A stretch of 64,000 nt of DNA from Magnolia sinica (lineage: Eukaryota > Streptophyta > Magnoliopsida > Magnoliales > Magnoliaceae). This document shows positions 11,401-22,947 of the stretch, piece by piece (position 1 is the first letter of the stretch; the number at the start of each line of letters is the position of its first letter). The position numbers and the translations under genes were made by a program. The stretch covers positions 82,860,862 through 82,924,861 of the forward strand of contig NC_080584.1 of NCBI RefSeq assembly GCF_029962835.1, read 5' to 3'. A model generated the notes under the pieces. It ran no database searches. It was not told the DNA's origin and saw only the letters and a program-made list of their open reading frames with translations.

Positions 11401-12720
11401 ATCCAAAGATGGTTAAGGAGTCTAGGTATGGTTTTACCGAGGGCTTTGTTAGCTGATTCAAAACTAATGTCTTTTATGATTTAGGTAGGGTATTTACAAC
11501 ATGATTTTGTGAGACTATCTTTCTAAACGTATATGGATTATGATAAATTTCCTATCTTGGTGGGGCTTTATAGGCTTGTTAAGCATGCTACTTGATCACA
11601 TGTGTCACTCATGTGAAGGCCATGTGTCTGTTCTGCAGTATCTCACTTTTTTCGACCACAGACGTGCATACGACTCTAAGTTGTGTTGAATTTATCAAGC
11701 GATGTGTCATTGAAGGAAGTGAGATTGAAAGATATCTTCGATGTATGAGTAATATTTTGTCTGTCATTCATACATAGTGTTGACATATGACAACATTTCA
11801 TTGGTCTACGTCGACACAGCATGATATGTATAAACACCTGCATATCATCCATCACAATTTGCCTGAGTATTTTGATTTTCCATTTACCCATGAAATGCAA
11901 ACTAATTGAGCCATCATTATCATTTCCAGTGTTTGTTTAAACTGAAATTATATGTGAAAATTAAGGGTCAAATATACTAATAAAGGAAGTAGGTAAAGTG
12001 TAATTATTATATTTTTACATTATAAACTTATTATTTTTACTATGATTTTCAGTAAAACAAACAATATAGTAAAATCATCATTGTGGTTAAATGTAAATGA
12101 TGTCACCACACAATTACAAATGTAAATAATAATTACCCATTTATAGTCATTTATGATTGTAATTAGAACACCTAACTGGAAGAATGATTTGGTAATTAAT
12201 AGTAATTAAATTGCATTATGTGAAATTAATAATATTATTACACAATGATTATATGTCTATAAATATTATTAAAACTCGACATCCCAATCCTCATGTTTGG
12301 ATTCATATTCTTCGGTTGAGAAAAACACTATATCAAAGTAAAGCCAAAGCTTGATAGACCATAGAATATCAAAGTAAAACCAAAGCTTGGTAGACCATAG
12401 AATGCAGTCAACAGATGAGATTTCACAACTCATGCTGGTCAAGTATGCAACCTAAGAATCACATGTAAATGGCCTGTCCATAAGACGACGTGGATAAAAC
12501 ACATGCATCATCGTGAGGCTCACGGCTGTAGCAAATTTCAAATTCCACAAAAAAATCCTATGGACGTGGATAAAACACATGCATCATTATTAGGCTCACA
12601 GACATAGCAAAAGCTGAACTCCTGGATTAATCCAATCCTTCCCATTTGTTCGAAATGCAGGGTGGAATTTACATTGAACATACAAAATGCAACTCCATGT
12701 TGCTTGAGTGGATTAGGTGC
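11401..12720. other. AT-rich unassigned spacer with small tandem repeats
   Basis: The AT content is high (11,930-12,290 especially). Two short duplications are visible: AAGC(C/T)TTG(A/G)TAGACCATAGAAT at about 12,340 and 12,375, and GTGGATAAAACACATGCATCAT at about 12,490 and 12,566. No gene is recognised. Confidence 0.5.
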
Positions 12721-12729
12721 GCATGTGGC

Positions 12730-13660
12730 CTCAACTCTCACTTAAGATGGTGTGACCCTTACCATGGGGCTTACATTGATGTATGCATTCTATGTCGACA
12801 CTATCCATTCATTTTATCGGATCATTTTAGGCCATGAGCCCAAAAATGAAGCAGATCTAATTCTTAGGTGGATCATTCCATAGGAAACAGTAGTGATTGA
12901 CCATTAATAGGCCACTAAGTTTTGGATCAAGCTAATATTAGCTTTATCCCTTCATTTAGGTTTATGTGACCTTATCAATAGGTTGATGGAAAATAAAACT
13001 TAACGTGAGCCTTAGTAGGTTTTTAATAGTAAAGTGTTCAATCACCACTATTTTCTATAGAATTGTCCACCGGAGATTTGGATTTTCTTCATTTTTGGGC
13101 TCACGCCCTAAAATGATCCCCAAAAAAAAAAAAAACCAGATGAACAGCACCCAAATAGAAGGCATACACCAAAGTGGGCCACACACGCCCATCTTATGAG
13201 GTACTACCCTCACTGCGACATAGCTAGAGATCATCTTGTAACGGGCTCTATCAAGCTCACTGTAATGTATATGTTTTATTCAGGCTGTCCATTAATTTTG
13301 ACATTTTATTTTAGAGCATGAAGCTAAAAAGAAGATAGATTGAAAGCTCAAGTGGACAGCATTACAAGAAACAGTGGGAATTGAACTCTTACCATTAAAA
13401 ACTTTCAAAACCCCACATAATGTTTATTTGCCATCCAGCCTGTTCATAAGGTCATATAGACCCATATAAAGTTAAAATATAAATATCAACTTAATCCAAA
13501 ACTTCTCTAACTCTGAGAAGGTTCCAACGGTAGGTTTTCAATCCCCACATCTTTCTTCCCGTGGTGTCCTTCACCTGAGCCTCCAATCTGCTTCATTTTT
13601 TGGCTCAGTGAAGTGATATTTAAAATGGATAAATAGCGCAGATAAAACATATAGATCCAG
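12730..13660. mobile_element. Two degraded GGGCCCACC-type MITEs
   Basis: The first spans roughly 12,735-13,190. It has a left arm with TTACATTGATGTATGC and 'ATCATTTTAGGCCATGAGCCC', a middle with TTTTGGATCAAGCTAATATT, and a right arm with GGGCTCACGCCCTAAAATGATC. The second, about 13,235-13,660, starts CTCACTGTAATGTATATG and is less complete. The arms are inverted and the centres are shared, as in the other family members. Confidence 0.6.
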
Positions 13661-13860
13661 GTGGGCCCATGGATCCCCTGACAGGACCGTCCGTCTCTAT
13701 CCAGGTCCTGGTGTGGGTAGCACCGATCGAAAGGCGCCCAGGCCAGGGCGCGCCCCAAACCAGCTGCAACCCCGTATAAACTCACGTTCGTGGTTTGGCT
13801 AGTGACCCAAAACCAGCCAGCTAGCCAGCGTGACCCACCGTTAAGTAGGTGTTTAGTAAA

Positions 13861-14420
13861 CCCCGAGGGGCGCGGATTGGATACTGACAGGGTCAGTAGC
13901 CAAATCACAACTGAAGTGACAACACCAGGCTCTGTGGATCCCACCGTGATGCATGTGTTATATCCATACCGTCCAACCACTTATAGAGATCGTCTTACGG
14001 CATTACAAAGAGAATGAGATAGATCTAAAGCTCAAGTGGACCCACCAAAGAAAACTGTGGGAGCAGTTACACTCACCCGCCGTTGAAACCTTTATAAGGC
14101 TCACCGTGATGTAATTTTGAGATCCAACCTATTCATAAGTTAACATAGAGATAGATGAAGTAAAAAGAAAAATACCAGCTTAACTACTGTAGTCCCTAAG
14201 AAGTTTTGAACGGTGGATGTCACTGTCCCCACTATTTTCTATGGTGGGGTCCGCTCCAACTTTAGATCTATCTCATTCTATTTGTAATGACATAAAAAGA
14301 ACTCTAAAAATGGTTGGACGGTATGGATACAACACACGCATCATGGTGGGGTGAACAGAGCTCGGTGACGTCACTTCAGTAGCAATTTGGCTGTCAGTAT
14401 CCAATCCGCGCCCCACGGGG
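13861..14420. mobile_element. Palindromic foldback MITE, CGCGGATTGG ends (duplication copy 1)
   Basis: It is near-palindromic over 560 bp. The left arm reads CGCGGATTGGATACTGACAG...CACCGTGATGCATGTG and the right arm is its inverse, ...CATCATGGTGGGG...CTGTCAGTATCCAATCCGCG. The flanking CCCCGAGGGG and CCCCACGGGG could be an imperfect 9-10 bp target duplication (Mutator-like), or part of the arms. A related element occupies the same position in the second duplication copy (36,428-36,976). Confidence 0.75.
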
Positions 14421-14467
14421 AGCCCAAAAATGGAAATCGGACTGCGTACTAAGTTACTCCCGTTACC

Positions 14468-14522
14468 GAGAGAGAGAGGGAGGGAGTGGGAGTGGGAGAG
14501 AGAGAGAGAGAGAGGGAGGGAG
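14468..14522. repeat. GA-rich microsatellite
   Basis: A run of GAGAGA and GGGAGG units just upstream of the exon remnant. The long charged open frames overlapping it are artefacts of the repeat. Confidence 0.9.
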
Positions 14523-14615
14523 ATGGGATTCTGGGATTTCTTGTATTCCTGGAAAGTCAGGCCGCCCTTGCAAGACGATTCAGAGGAGAAGAGAGAGATG
14601 GAGAGGGAGAGGGAG

Positions 14616-14875
14616 ATGGGATTTTGGGATTTCTTGTATTCTACGACTGATAAACTCAAAGAAAATGCGCCCGATATGACGGCCGTTAGAGTTCGTACGA
14701 TCTGGGCTCTGCTGCCGTTAGGAAGATCGATAACGCCGTTAGAGTTGACGGAGCGCAGAAGGTAAAGGAGTACCTGCCCGATCCTCAAACCAGGGAGAAG
14801 ATCGGACGGATTGCAACCAACGTCGCCAAATACGGGGCCGAAGCGGCCGTCAGCCAGTCGCTCACAGGGGTCAGA
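14616..14875 (+). pseudogene. First-exon remnant of an unrecognised small gene family (copy 1)
   Basis: ATG at 14,616 opens MGFWDFLYSTTDKLKENAPD. A frameshift near 14,690 moves the rest into another frame, which reads SYDLGSAAVRKIDNAV and then KVKEYLPDPQTREKIGRIAT to the GTCAGT donor-like site at 14,876. Copy 2 at 37,110 has the same beginning and the same QKVKEYL...REKIGRIAT block, so this was a genuine coding exon. About 93 bp upstream the first ~30 bp of the exon (ATGGGATTCTGGGATTTC, 14,523) is duplicated and could offer a decoy start. I do not know the family function. With the frameshift it is very likely non-functional. Downstream exons were not found before the MITE at 14,955. Confidence 0.6.
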
Positions 14876-14954
14876 GGTCAGTTTCTCTCGTTAACCAAAA
14901 TAACCCTGCCAACTTTCAAAATGGCCCAGATGTACAGTGGATGGGAGGGTAAAT

Positions 14955-15550
14955 TAGAGCTGTACATGAGTTGAACCGACTCAAGCTTGGCACAGCTCGG
15001 CTCGGCTCGGCCAGCAGCTAACCCGAGCTCGAACTCGGCTTGGCTCGGTCACTAGCTCAGGCCAATTCGAGCCGAGTTCAAGCCTATAGGACATTTTCTC
15101 AAATACATAGAATGCATCTTTAATCCGTCACAAAATGCAAAACAGTAACAAGATATGAGGGCAATTCTATAACATAAAGTTTTTTTTTTTAATTTTTATT
15201 TTTATAGTGATTTGTTTCATATCCACTCTTTCCTCACCACCAGCCAATTTTGCAGAGAATGTACGCACCAAAAACAACACTCTGTTGAGTCATTGCATCA
15301 AACACTTGGCGGGCAGCAACAAGGTAAAAATAACCGAGTCACTAAGCCGATTCAACCTTAGTTGATTCGAGTTGAGGTTCGAACTGAGTCAAGTCGAGCT
15401 CGAGCAAGCTCAAACTTGGCTTGAAATTTTTTGTAGCTCCAAAACCTAGCTCGACTCAGTCCGAATCCATTTTCGAACTGAGGCGAGTCGAGCTTTTCCG
15501 AGTCGAGTCGAGCGAGCTGACCAAGCGAACTCGACTCGTGTACAGCTCTA
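14955..15550. mobile_element. Foldback MITE (TAGAGCTGTACA ends)
   Basis: The inverted ends are TAGAGCTGTACATGAG and its counterpart ...CTCGTGTACAGCTCTA. The interior is rich in GAGCTCGAACTCGGC-type units. Copy 2 of the duplication reads GGTGGATGGGAAGGTAATT where copy 1 reads GTGGATGGGAGGGTAAATT, and then lacks this element. It therefore probably inserted after the duplication. No clean target duplication was seen. Confidence 0.65.
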
Positions 15551-17345
15551 ATCCCAATGCAACTAGGAGTACTATAATTTGTAGTCCTTTGAGAGCATTG
15601 GGGCATTTCTCATCTCAAAATAGATACTTCAATTAGAAACCGTATGGCCCTGTTTGGTAGTGATCATCACAACCATCTATTGATCAATAAGAATTTGATA
15701 TTAGTTTGATTATTAATTCCATTGCAAGGATATGCACTCAAATATTCTCTATTGCATGGGAAACAAAATACATTGGAGGCAGTGGTCTTGCACATGCATT
15801 TAATTACATTCCTCACAACAAAACCCTTAAAATTAAAAGGTAAAAACTAAAGAATAGTAATTGTTATATACTACAGAGTAGTATAATGTAAATGATGCAT
15901 AAAGCCCTTATATAAGGTCATCATGAACCTTTCTAGTAAATCTAGTGGTCCAATAATGACAAAAAAGAATACATCGAAGAGCATGCTGACTAGGGGACAT
16001 CGAAGAGCATGCTGACTAGGGTGCACGATTCCTTTAAGGGGGAGCGCAACCATTGGGGACAGCGTGCTATGATTCAGGATCAAGTATTTATTCTCCCAAA
16101 TGCCTTGACATTGGAGATAGGTGAACAAGAGCTCTCATTGGCCAGTTTGAGCATTTCAGCATGGAGTCAGGACATGTGAATGATCTTATGTCAATGTGAT
16201 AGACAAGGTGCTCAACCACCTGAGGACCAAGGTATTCAAAATCGGTTACATAACAGCCGTAATGGCCATTACATAACGGTAACGGTCATAACCGTTACGT
16301 GTTACTTGGCCAAAACGGCCGTTACAAGAAAAAAACAAAAAAACAAAACAAAACAAAAAACAGGCTGTAATGGTCCATAATGGCCCAGTAACGGTCCCAT
16401 AACGGTCCTTATCAGTTTTTTCAAAAAATAAAAAAGGACCATAACGGCTGATACAGGAGCCATAACAGCCGTTACGGCCTGTATCATAACGATAACGGTC
16501 ACCATTACTGTTTTGGAGCACCTTGCTGAGGACTATACCTTTTAGAGCATATAGCCTCAAGAGTTGTCCCAAAGCAAGGTGTACCTTCATGGATGACACA
16601 TCCAGCACATGTGGCAACCAGAGGTCCCCCGATTAAGGTGTACAACATCCGTTAGGGGTGCATGAGCTGCATCATGGACTTTAAGCAAGGGCACAAGACC
16701 TCAACCAAAGGTGAGTCTTTGGACTCTTCCTTGCTTACCTTGTCTCTATTTCTGGGGGTGAAGAGATGGAAGTAGGAAATCACAAATCACAAGCATTCTG
16801 GGGATGAAGAGATGGAAGTAGGAAATCACAAATCACAAGCAAAGTAATAGCAGTTCCCCAAGAGAGAGAAACAAATCACATCTCTCCTTCAAATGAAGCT
16901 AGAAGGGTATGGGAAGCCTTGGTTTCCCTCCAAAATGAATGTTGGATAATTATTTCCCTCTCTTGGAGTAATTAGGCAGTTATTTTCTGCTCAAATGGCT
17001 GTTATGGGTATTTCTACATGTTTCTCGACATGTCGCTCTCTTTTAAGAGTGACTCACACCATCCATGCTTTGACACAGTTCTGTCGTTTAGGTGGCTGGA
17101 TCCTGCTAGAAGTGTGCGCAAGGTGAGCAAAACCTAGGATGCTGGAGAGTGCCACTTGGATGTAACCAGTTTTGATGGCTCAACAGGTAGAATCTAAAAA
17201 TGAATTTGTCTCATTTCAGTTAACGATAATTATGTTGTAGAGATTAGTTAACAGTAATACATATTAGAGATTAACTAAAATGAGATGAACTCATTATGTA
17301 TTTGAGAAAAGATCTCTAATACATAATTACTGTTAACAAAAAGGG
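15551..17345. repeat. Segmental duplication copy 1 (distal part)
   Basis: Blocks align in order with 37,655-39,075: GGCCCTGTTTGGTA, GGATCAAG...TTCTCCCAAATGCCTTGACA, CAACCACCTGAGGAC, AGAGCATATAGCCT, AGGTGAGTCTTTGGACTCTTCCTTGC, GAAGAGATGGAAGTAGGAAATCAC and CATTTCAGTTAACG. A 46-bp tandem duplication (GATGGAAGTAGGAAATCAC at 16,765 and 16,811) is private to this copy. No conserved reading frame is evident, so what was duplicated is unknown. Confidence 0.75.
16228..16525. mobile_element. CCGTTACG-family hAT-like MITE with 8-bp TSD
   Basis: The ends are CAAGGTATTC and ...GAGCACCTTG, and the interior has many CCGTTACG/CGTAACGG palindromes. The target CTGAGGAC is present on both sides (16,220-16,227 and 16,526-16,533) and only once at the paralogous empty site 38,360-38,367. 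The paralogue therefore gives the boundaries directly. An 8-bp target duplication and CA-start ends indicate an hAT-type source. Confidence 0.9.
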
Positions 17346-17454
17346 ATTTTTAACATAAAATTCTTGAGAATTCAAATTTATTCTCAAAATTTACAAAATA
17401 ATGCCTCCAAGAATGAAAAGTACAGTGGAGAGCCTTTTAAAAAGTGATGAAGTA

Positions 17455-17720
17455 GAAATTGTTAGGTCCACATTGTACATATATGACATCCAACCCATCC
17501 ATTAGATGAATCCCATCACAAAGATTACACGAATGAGATTCTAGTGGATCCAGCCAAAAGCTGGACCACACCATGGAAAATAATATACACTACCCAAAAA
17601 CATCCAAATTCACATATAGCCCATTTCATGATTTGATTGACCAGTTCTTTTGTTTGAGTGATCCTCATGGTAGGTGCATATGTTGGATAGGTTGGATGTC
17701 ATACACATACCACGTGCGCT
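17455..17720. mobile_element. Short foldback MITE
   Basis: The arms CATATATGACATCCAACCCATCC and its inverse ...GGATAGGTTGGATGTCATAC enclose 'GCTGGACCACACCATGGAAAA', giving a ~260 bp palindrome. Confidence 0.65.
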
Positions 17721-17809
17721 CATAATTCTTAACTTGTCATTTTCTTGAAGAAAAATAAAATTATATAAGATAATCTAGTAGTTTCACTCCCTAGAGATCA
17801 CTACATGGA

Positions 17810-18524
17810 AAAGTCCGTATCCGTTACGATACGCTTGTAAAGGCCGATATGTATAGGTAACGGTCATGACCGTTACGTGATACGGGGGTGAAAAGAGACA
17901 ATTAGTTTTTTGAGACTGTATCAGCCATTACGGTGGTTGTAAAGGCTGTTACAGGGCATAACGACCGTTACTCCAGTAACAGTCGAAAAACGATTACTTT
18001 GATTGTTTCTATTTAAATTCAATTTTCTCCTCTTTTTCACTTTTCTCATTCCAAAATTCTCCTATATCATTTTACAATAGATTTTGACCACTCTTACTAT
18101 AGCTTTTAAAATTAAAACTGTAAATTAAAGTGATTTGAGCGAATAGAATCTCAAGGGCCTTTTTTTTTTTCAAAAAATTGAAAAAACAGTATTTATGCCT
18201 TTTTCTGATTTCTAGTTCTAATGCTTGATTGTGATGTGTAAACATTAGAGACATAATCATATTAAACAATTCACTAGACAGCCCGATACAACACTCTTCA
18301 CCAAAGAGTGGACCGTTACACTACCATAAACATGTTCAAAAAAAAAAAAAATGTATACATATTCAAAATATTTACATTATTCTTGATTTTCTAAATATTT
18401 TTTCAGATTTTTTTCGGGCAAAAGAAAATTTTCAACCATTACTTATCGGCCGTTATGGCCGATACTCGTATCGGTAATGGTAGTGACCATTATGGCCACC
18501 GTTACCGATACGGAATACCTTGGT
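17810..18524. mobile_element. CCGTTACG-family MITE, long member
   Basis: It begins near TCCGTATCCGTTACGATACG and ends ACCGTTACCGATACGGAATACCTTG. The arms carry the CCGTTACG and CGATACGG motifs seen at 16,228-16,525. The ~715 bp interior is AT-rich filler with no transposase frame. Confidence 0.7.
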
Positions 18525-19009
18525 TCATGGAGTCATTATTTGGTAAACTTTGAAATTTGGAGGGATTTTGTGGTAAAAATTGCTAACAAAAATGCGATGA
18601 ACTCATTTTCAGGGTTTTACCAAACACATATAGTAACAATGTAAATGGATAATGAAGTAGTGATTAATGTCATTCCTTGCCTCTCTTAATTTTTTTTCAA
18701 ATAAAATTTTCCACTGTTTATTCAATTTACTAATGGATGTTGATCATGAATCTTTATTTTTAAATAGCCCTCAAAAGCTCTTTTTCTTTTTTCTTTTTTA
18801 ATAAGAAGTGTTTTTATGAAAAAAAAAAAAATCATGCTTACTTTGATGTACCTAAAAAATGAGTTGAAGCAATTATATGAGTTTTTTTTTTTTTTATTAC
18901 TTTTTTCTTTTTTCTTTTTTCCTTTAAAAAAATACAGTTGAAAACGGAGTTCTGCTAACTATAGTTCTCAAATCACTTAATGCGGCTATTAAGATATGTT
19001 TCAATTTCA
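18525..19009. other. T/A-tract-rich spacer
   Basis: Several homopolymer-like T and A runs (18,665-18,940). No gene or defined repeat is seen. Confidence 0.5.
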
Positions 19010-19400
19010 AGAGTTTCAGGTTAAGTAGCGCAACCCGGTTATCGAATCAATGAGATATCAACACCAAATCACAAAGAAGTGGACAAGAATTACACCAACA
19101 CAAATATTAGAGTAGAGAGGGTGAGAACTATATTTATATCAAACTTCTTTTCTTATAATACTTAAGAGAAACTCACACTTCGAAAAATATTGGAATGACT
19201 AACTCCTACACCACCTCCCCTTTTATAGACCCTGAATGAATCATTAATAAAAAATCCCCAACTAAGAGATTAATTTCAAATCAATCATAATTTATTTCAA
19301 ACCAATCTAATCTTCCTAAAATGGTAAAAGCCTAATACTAGTGAAAGCGAGCATATAAAATAATCTTAATTACATCAGCCCCATATCTTCAATTGCGTCC
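19010..19400 (-). mobile_element. Possible LTR fragment, minus orientation
   Basis: Read on the minus strand, a CTATAAAA TATA box (plus-strand 19,221-19,228) is followed by a GGGAGGTGGTGTAGGAG leader and a downstream region ending near GATAACCGGGTTGCG. This is promoter plus R/U5-like text as in plant copia LTRs. No primer site, gag or second LTR was found. Confidence 0.3.
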
Positions 19401-20929
19401 CCTTCATATCTTCAATCACATTTTTAAATCAACCCCCATCTTTCCCAAAAATAGCAAGTTGCAATTCTTAATTTAGGCCCCTAAATTTATAAATAAACAG
19501 TAAAAAAATCAGCACATGTTGAGCCCTATAGTGGGCTGTGGACCTGCATCCTGCTGGGCTCTACAGTGGGCCGTGAGCTGGCATCATTAAGTGCACTGGT
19601 TTGGGTTAGAGAAGTTATAGGGTCCTGGCATCTTAACAATTTGTTGAGTCTTAGGATTCCTTAGTTCTTGGACCAAATATCAGGGATCCAAACCATTGAT
19701 CTGAAAGGACCCACCATGGACAATGAATGCCTTTTAACTCTTCTAGATTGGAAAATTATGAACTTCCAATTACTGGCCTACAAGTACATGGTTAAGGAGA
19801 AAACACAACCTGTCAGCATTCAGTTTAAAGGAGAGTCAATATCGGCTGCGCACTCGCTTGTCAAACTTTTGCCAAGCAATCGTGACAGTATTTGCTTGAA
19901 TCTTGATTAGCAGAAAAGGATTTGTGAAGCCAGCCCTACTGCTATGTTGGCCCCAAATAGGATAAGCAACGATGATTATTATGATCATTTTCCTGCAGTT
20001 ATATTAGTGCTCTTTTAATAAATTTGTTATATTCTTTGAGAATTCAATTGCTTTTATTTAGATTCAGTCCCTTTGATTTGGATTGTTTTGATGACAGGAC
20101 TTGTGAGAGTATTCAAGTACGACCTGATTTTGTGCCATAGAAATTACAGCTTTTCCATACCTTTCTCGGGATACATTGTCAGTAGCTCTGCAAAACTTTG
20201 AATTTCCATTCTCATCACTAAAATGCTAGAGCAAGTTATTTTCGTGAAGTCCATGAGTTGTTTGGATGATTCATTTTCTTGAGGTTTCTGAAGCGACTGT
20301 ATTGAATACTCTTCGTGGAGTTAATTTTTCAAGTTCAGCACAAGGGTCATTTCAGATTTGCCACAATAAAGTGGTGATTTCCTCCACTAATTGCAATTAT
20401 GGGGGCATTTAGTTCTTTTCTAGAACTTCCAAACTACAATTACACCGATGAAAGTGCTATGTTAGGATGGTAAATCAGACGTGCAAAGCACGGGGAGGGG
20501 ACCCATCAAAATTAGGAGTAGGCTTAATCCTAAGTTCGTGGGATCAACCTCCCTAACAGATCCTGAAGAGAAGTAGATTGTAATTTGTGGACGTCTTCGT
20601 CTGCAAATTCAATTTGATGTTTCCATGCGTACAAGTGGCCCTACGTGTGGCAATGTCAGCCTAGTCCCAGCAGCCCAAACCTATATTGCCAGGGCTTGAG
20701 CCCCTAAACTTGGCTTGAAGCATGCTCAGGCTTGAAATCTAGGCCCTTGTCTAGGTCAATTGGGCCAAGACTAGGGCCAATGTTGGATGGCCCGGTCCAT
20801 TGGCCTAGTCCAATAATTAAGTGGGTCAAGGATGGATGATTTGAAAGACACTTGTGAAGATCCCACTCAACTTTCGTATTTAGTTTAAAGGCTATTTTGG
20901 GAAATGTTTCTATCTCAACCATTCTAAGA
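19401..20929. other. Unassigned; possible gene relic on the plus strand
   Basis: An 80-codon frame (19,668-19,910) and an acceptor-like TTTTGATGACAG at about 20,098 followed by a short open piece suggest exon debris. I do not recognise either peptide. At 20,690-20,830 the text GGCTTGAGCCCCTAAACTTGG resembles MITE interior. Confidence 0.3.
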
Positions 20930-21009
20930 TATTTTCCTTCCTAATCTCTTGGTGAAAATTTTGGAAATAATCTTCTTTTGTTCTTAGGCTTTATATATAT
21001 ATATATATA

Positions 21010-22199
21010 TCAGTGCTGTCAGTAGCGCTGGTAGCGTAGCGCATCAAATAGCGCAAATCGCTACTTGGGTCGTAGCGTGTAGCGCAGGTAGTGCGTGCTA
21101 CCTTGTTGTATTTTATTATTATTTTTTTTGTTGTACTCAAACCACAAGCATTAAGTAACTTGAAATAAATAAATAAACCCTACGAACAGGGTATTCGAAA
21201 GGCCTTCCAGACCCAAACCGACGCTACTTCCTCTCCCCCCTCTTCAATCTTGCGATCGAAAAGCCCTTCGAAGGGGCTTCTTTGGCCGATTGTTGGAGAC
21301 TACAGGGAGCTCCATTTGGTGTAGTTTCATCAACGATGGAGAAGAAATGACAGAGAAATTGGATTTCCCCTATTCCGGTTGCGATCGGTTGTGGAGCTTC
21401 AACTTTTGTAGTTTTCATTAATTCAATCTCATCTTGAGACAAAAATAGGTACACTCGTTCCTTTTTTTTTGAATTTTTTTCGATATACAATGAAAAAAAC
21501 TTTGTATTTTGAGTTTTTTTTTTTTCTCATTTTTCCCTTTTAAAATGCCGGTTACTGTATGTTTTTTTTGTTTTTTTTTTTTTTATTATAATTTTTTTCA
21601 TTTCTTTTTCAATATCTCTATAGATATAGATTTTTTTTCTGTGGTATGGCCCACGTAGGGCCCACTGAGGTGTGTGAAGGGGTGGATTTGCATTTTTTTT
21701 CTATGGAATGGCTCACGTGGGGCTCACTTAGGTGTGTGAAGGGGTGGATTTGCATTGTTTTCTATGTTGTGGCCCACCTGGGGCCCACCGTGGTGTGCGT
21801 ATGTGTGGATGTGCATTGTTTTCTATGGTGTGGCCCACGTGGGGCCCACTGAAGTGTATGAAGGGGTGGATTTGCATTATTTTCTATGGTGGGCCCACTA
21901 TGGTGTGTGTATGTGTGTAAGTGTGTGCATTGTTTTTTATTGTGTGGTCCATGTGGGAACCACTATATTATTTTTCACAAATTAATGTTGATTTTTGTGA
22001 TTCACTGATTTGTTTTTGACATTTGTAATGTACTTAATGTTGTTAACTTTGGAATTTTTATTTTGAAGAATGTGACATTTATATATTTTGCTTTTTTCTT
22101 ACTATTTAATATTTATCATATATATATATAATGGAAGTATTGTGTAGCTTACGCTACACGCTACGGAGGGTTGAACGCTACCGTTATTTAAAACACCTA
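21010..22199. mobile_element. Foldback element with GTAGCGTAGCG / CGCTACACGCTACG arms
   Basis: The left arm is GTGCTGTCAGTAGCGCTGG and TAGCGTAGCGCATC. The right arm is ACGCTACACGCTACGGAGGG and GAACGCTACCGTTATTTAAAACAC. It lies between TA microsatellites, consistent with insertion into a TA repeat. The interior holds the 61-bp minisatellite. Confidence 0.6.
21639..21960 (+). repeat. 61-bp minisatellite
   Basis: Units starting CTATGG begin at 21,701, 21,762, 21,823 and 21,884, exactly 61 bp apart, with a diverged unit at 21,639 and a partial one after 21,940. Each contains GTGGCCCACGTGGGGCCCAC and GTGGATTTGCATTGTTTT. Because 61 is not divisible by 3, the same peptide appears in all three frames; those open frames are not genes. 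Confidence 0.9.
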
Positions 22200-22287
<88 letters not shown>

Positions 22288-22352
22288 GGAAGTATTGTGT
22301 AGCTTACGCTACACGCTACGGAGGGTTGAACGCTACCGTTATTTAAAACACC

Positions 22353-22411
<59 letters not shown>
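22119..22411. repeat. (TA)n tracts with a 155-bp duplicated element end
   Basis: Long TA runs occupy 22,203-22,285 and 22,356-22,410. The ~70-bp right arm ATGGAAGTATTGTGTAGC...TTATTTAAAACACC is present at 22,131 and again at 22,286, a 155-bp period. This probably arose by slippage or unequal exchange in the TA repeat. Confidence 0.9.
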
Positions 22412-22413
<2 letters not shown>

Positions 22414-22891
22414 CTTACTTTTGCACCTAAGCTTCAACCTTGTCTACTTTTGGGTAATAGAAAAGTATCATTATATACTATTCTATTGTCTAGGTGTAGC
22501 AAAAGAAGGTTGTGTCCATCAGAGAAGGTAAATTTTTAATGAGGTATCAAGTCCAACCGATTAGACCATAATTTAAGGTCCACCCAGTGAATTACTTCCG
22601 ACCCATCATTCGGGTACGATATCCAACCCTTCCAATAGGTTGATCCCGCCATGACCATCAGCTTGTGCAAAAATCAACCCCCATACACTCATCAGGTGGG
22701 CCACACCATAGAAAACAATATCAGGCAGTTGATATCTAATATAATACAAGGTGATCTTCGTGATGGAGTTGACCTTTTCAACGGGTGGGATGTTGCACGC
22801 ACATGAAAGGTTGGAAGATATTCCTTTGTTGGCCGGTTACTTATGGTCTGGTTGTACTTCAGACCTAAATTTTAATTCCCTTTCTTATTTG

Positions 22892-22932
<41 letters not shown>

Positions 22933-22947
22933 GGATTCTTAACACAG

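Noticed and set aside
13507-13980. 157-codon minus-strand ORF
   Set aside because: It lies within MITE arms and palindromic sequence with no recognisable domain.
14430-14615. Upstream ATG at 14,523 as the real start of the MGFWD frame
   Set aside because: It is a partial duplication of the exon start absent from copy 2; the conserved start is at 14,616.
21646-21985. Three overlapping plus-strand ORFs with the same repeated peptide
   Set aside because: A 61-bp repeat unit (not divisible by 3) rotates one peptide through all frames; this is not a gene and not a CRISPR array (no unique spacers).
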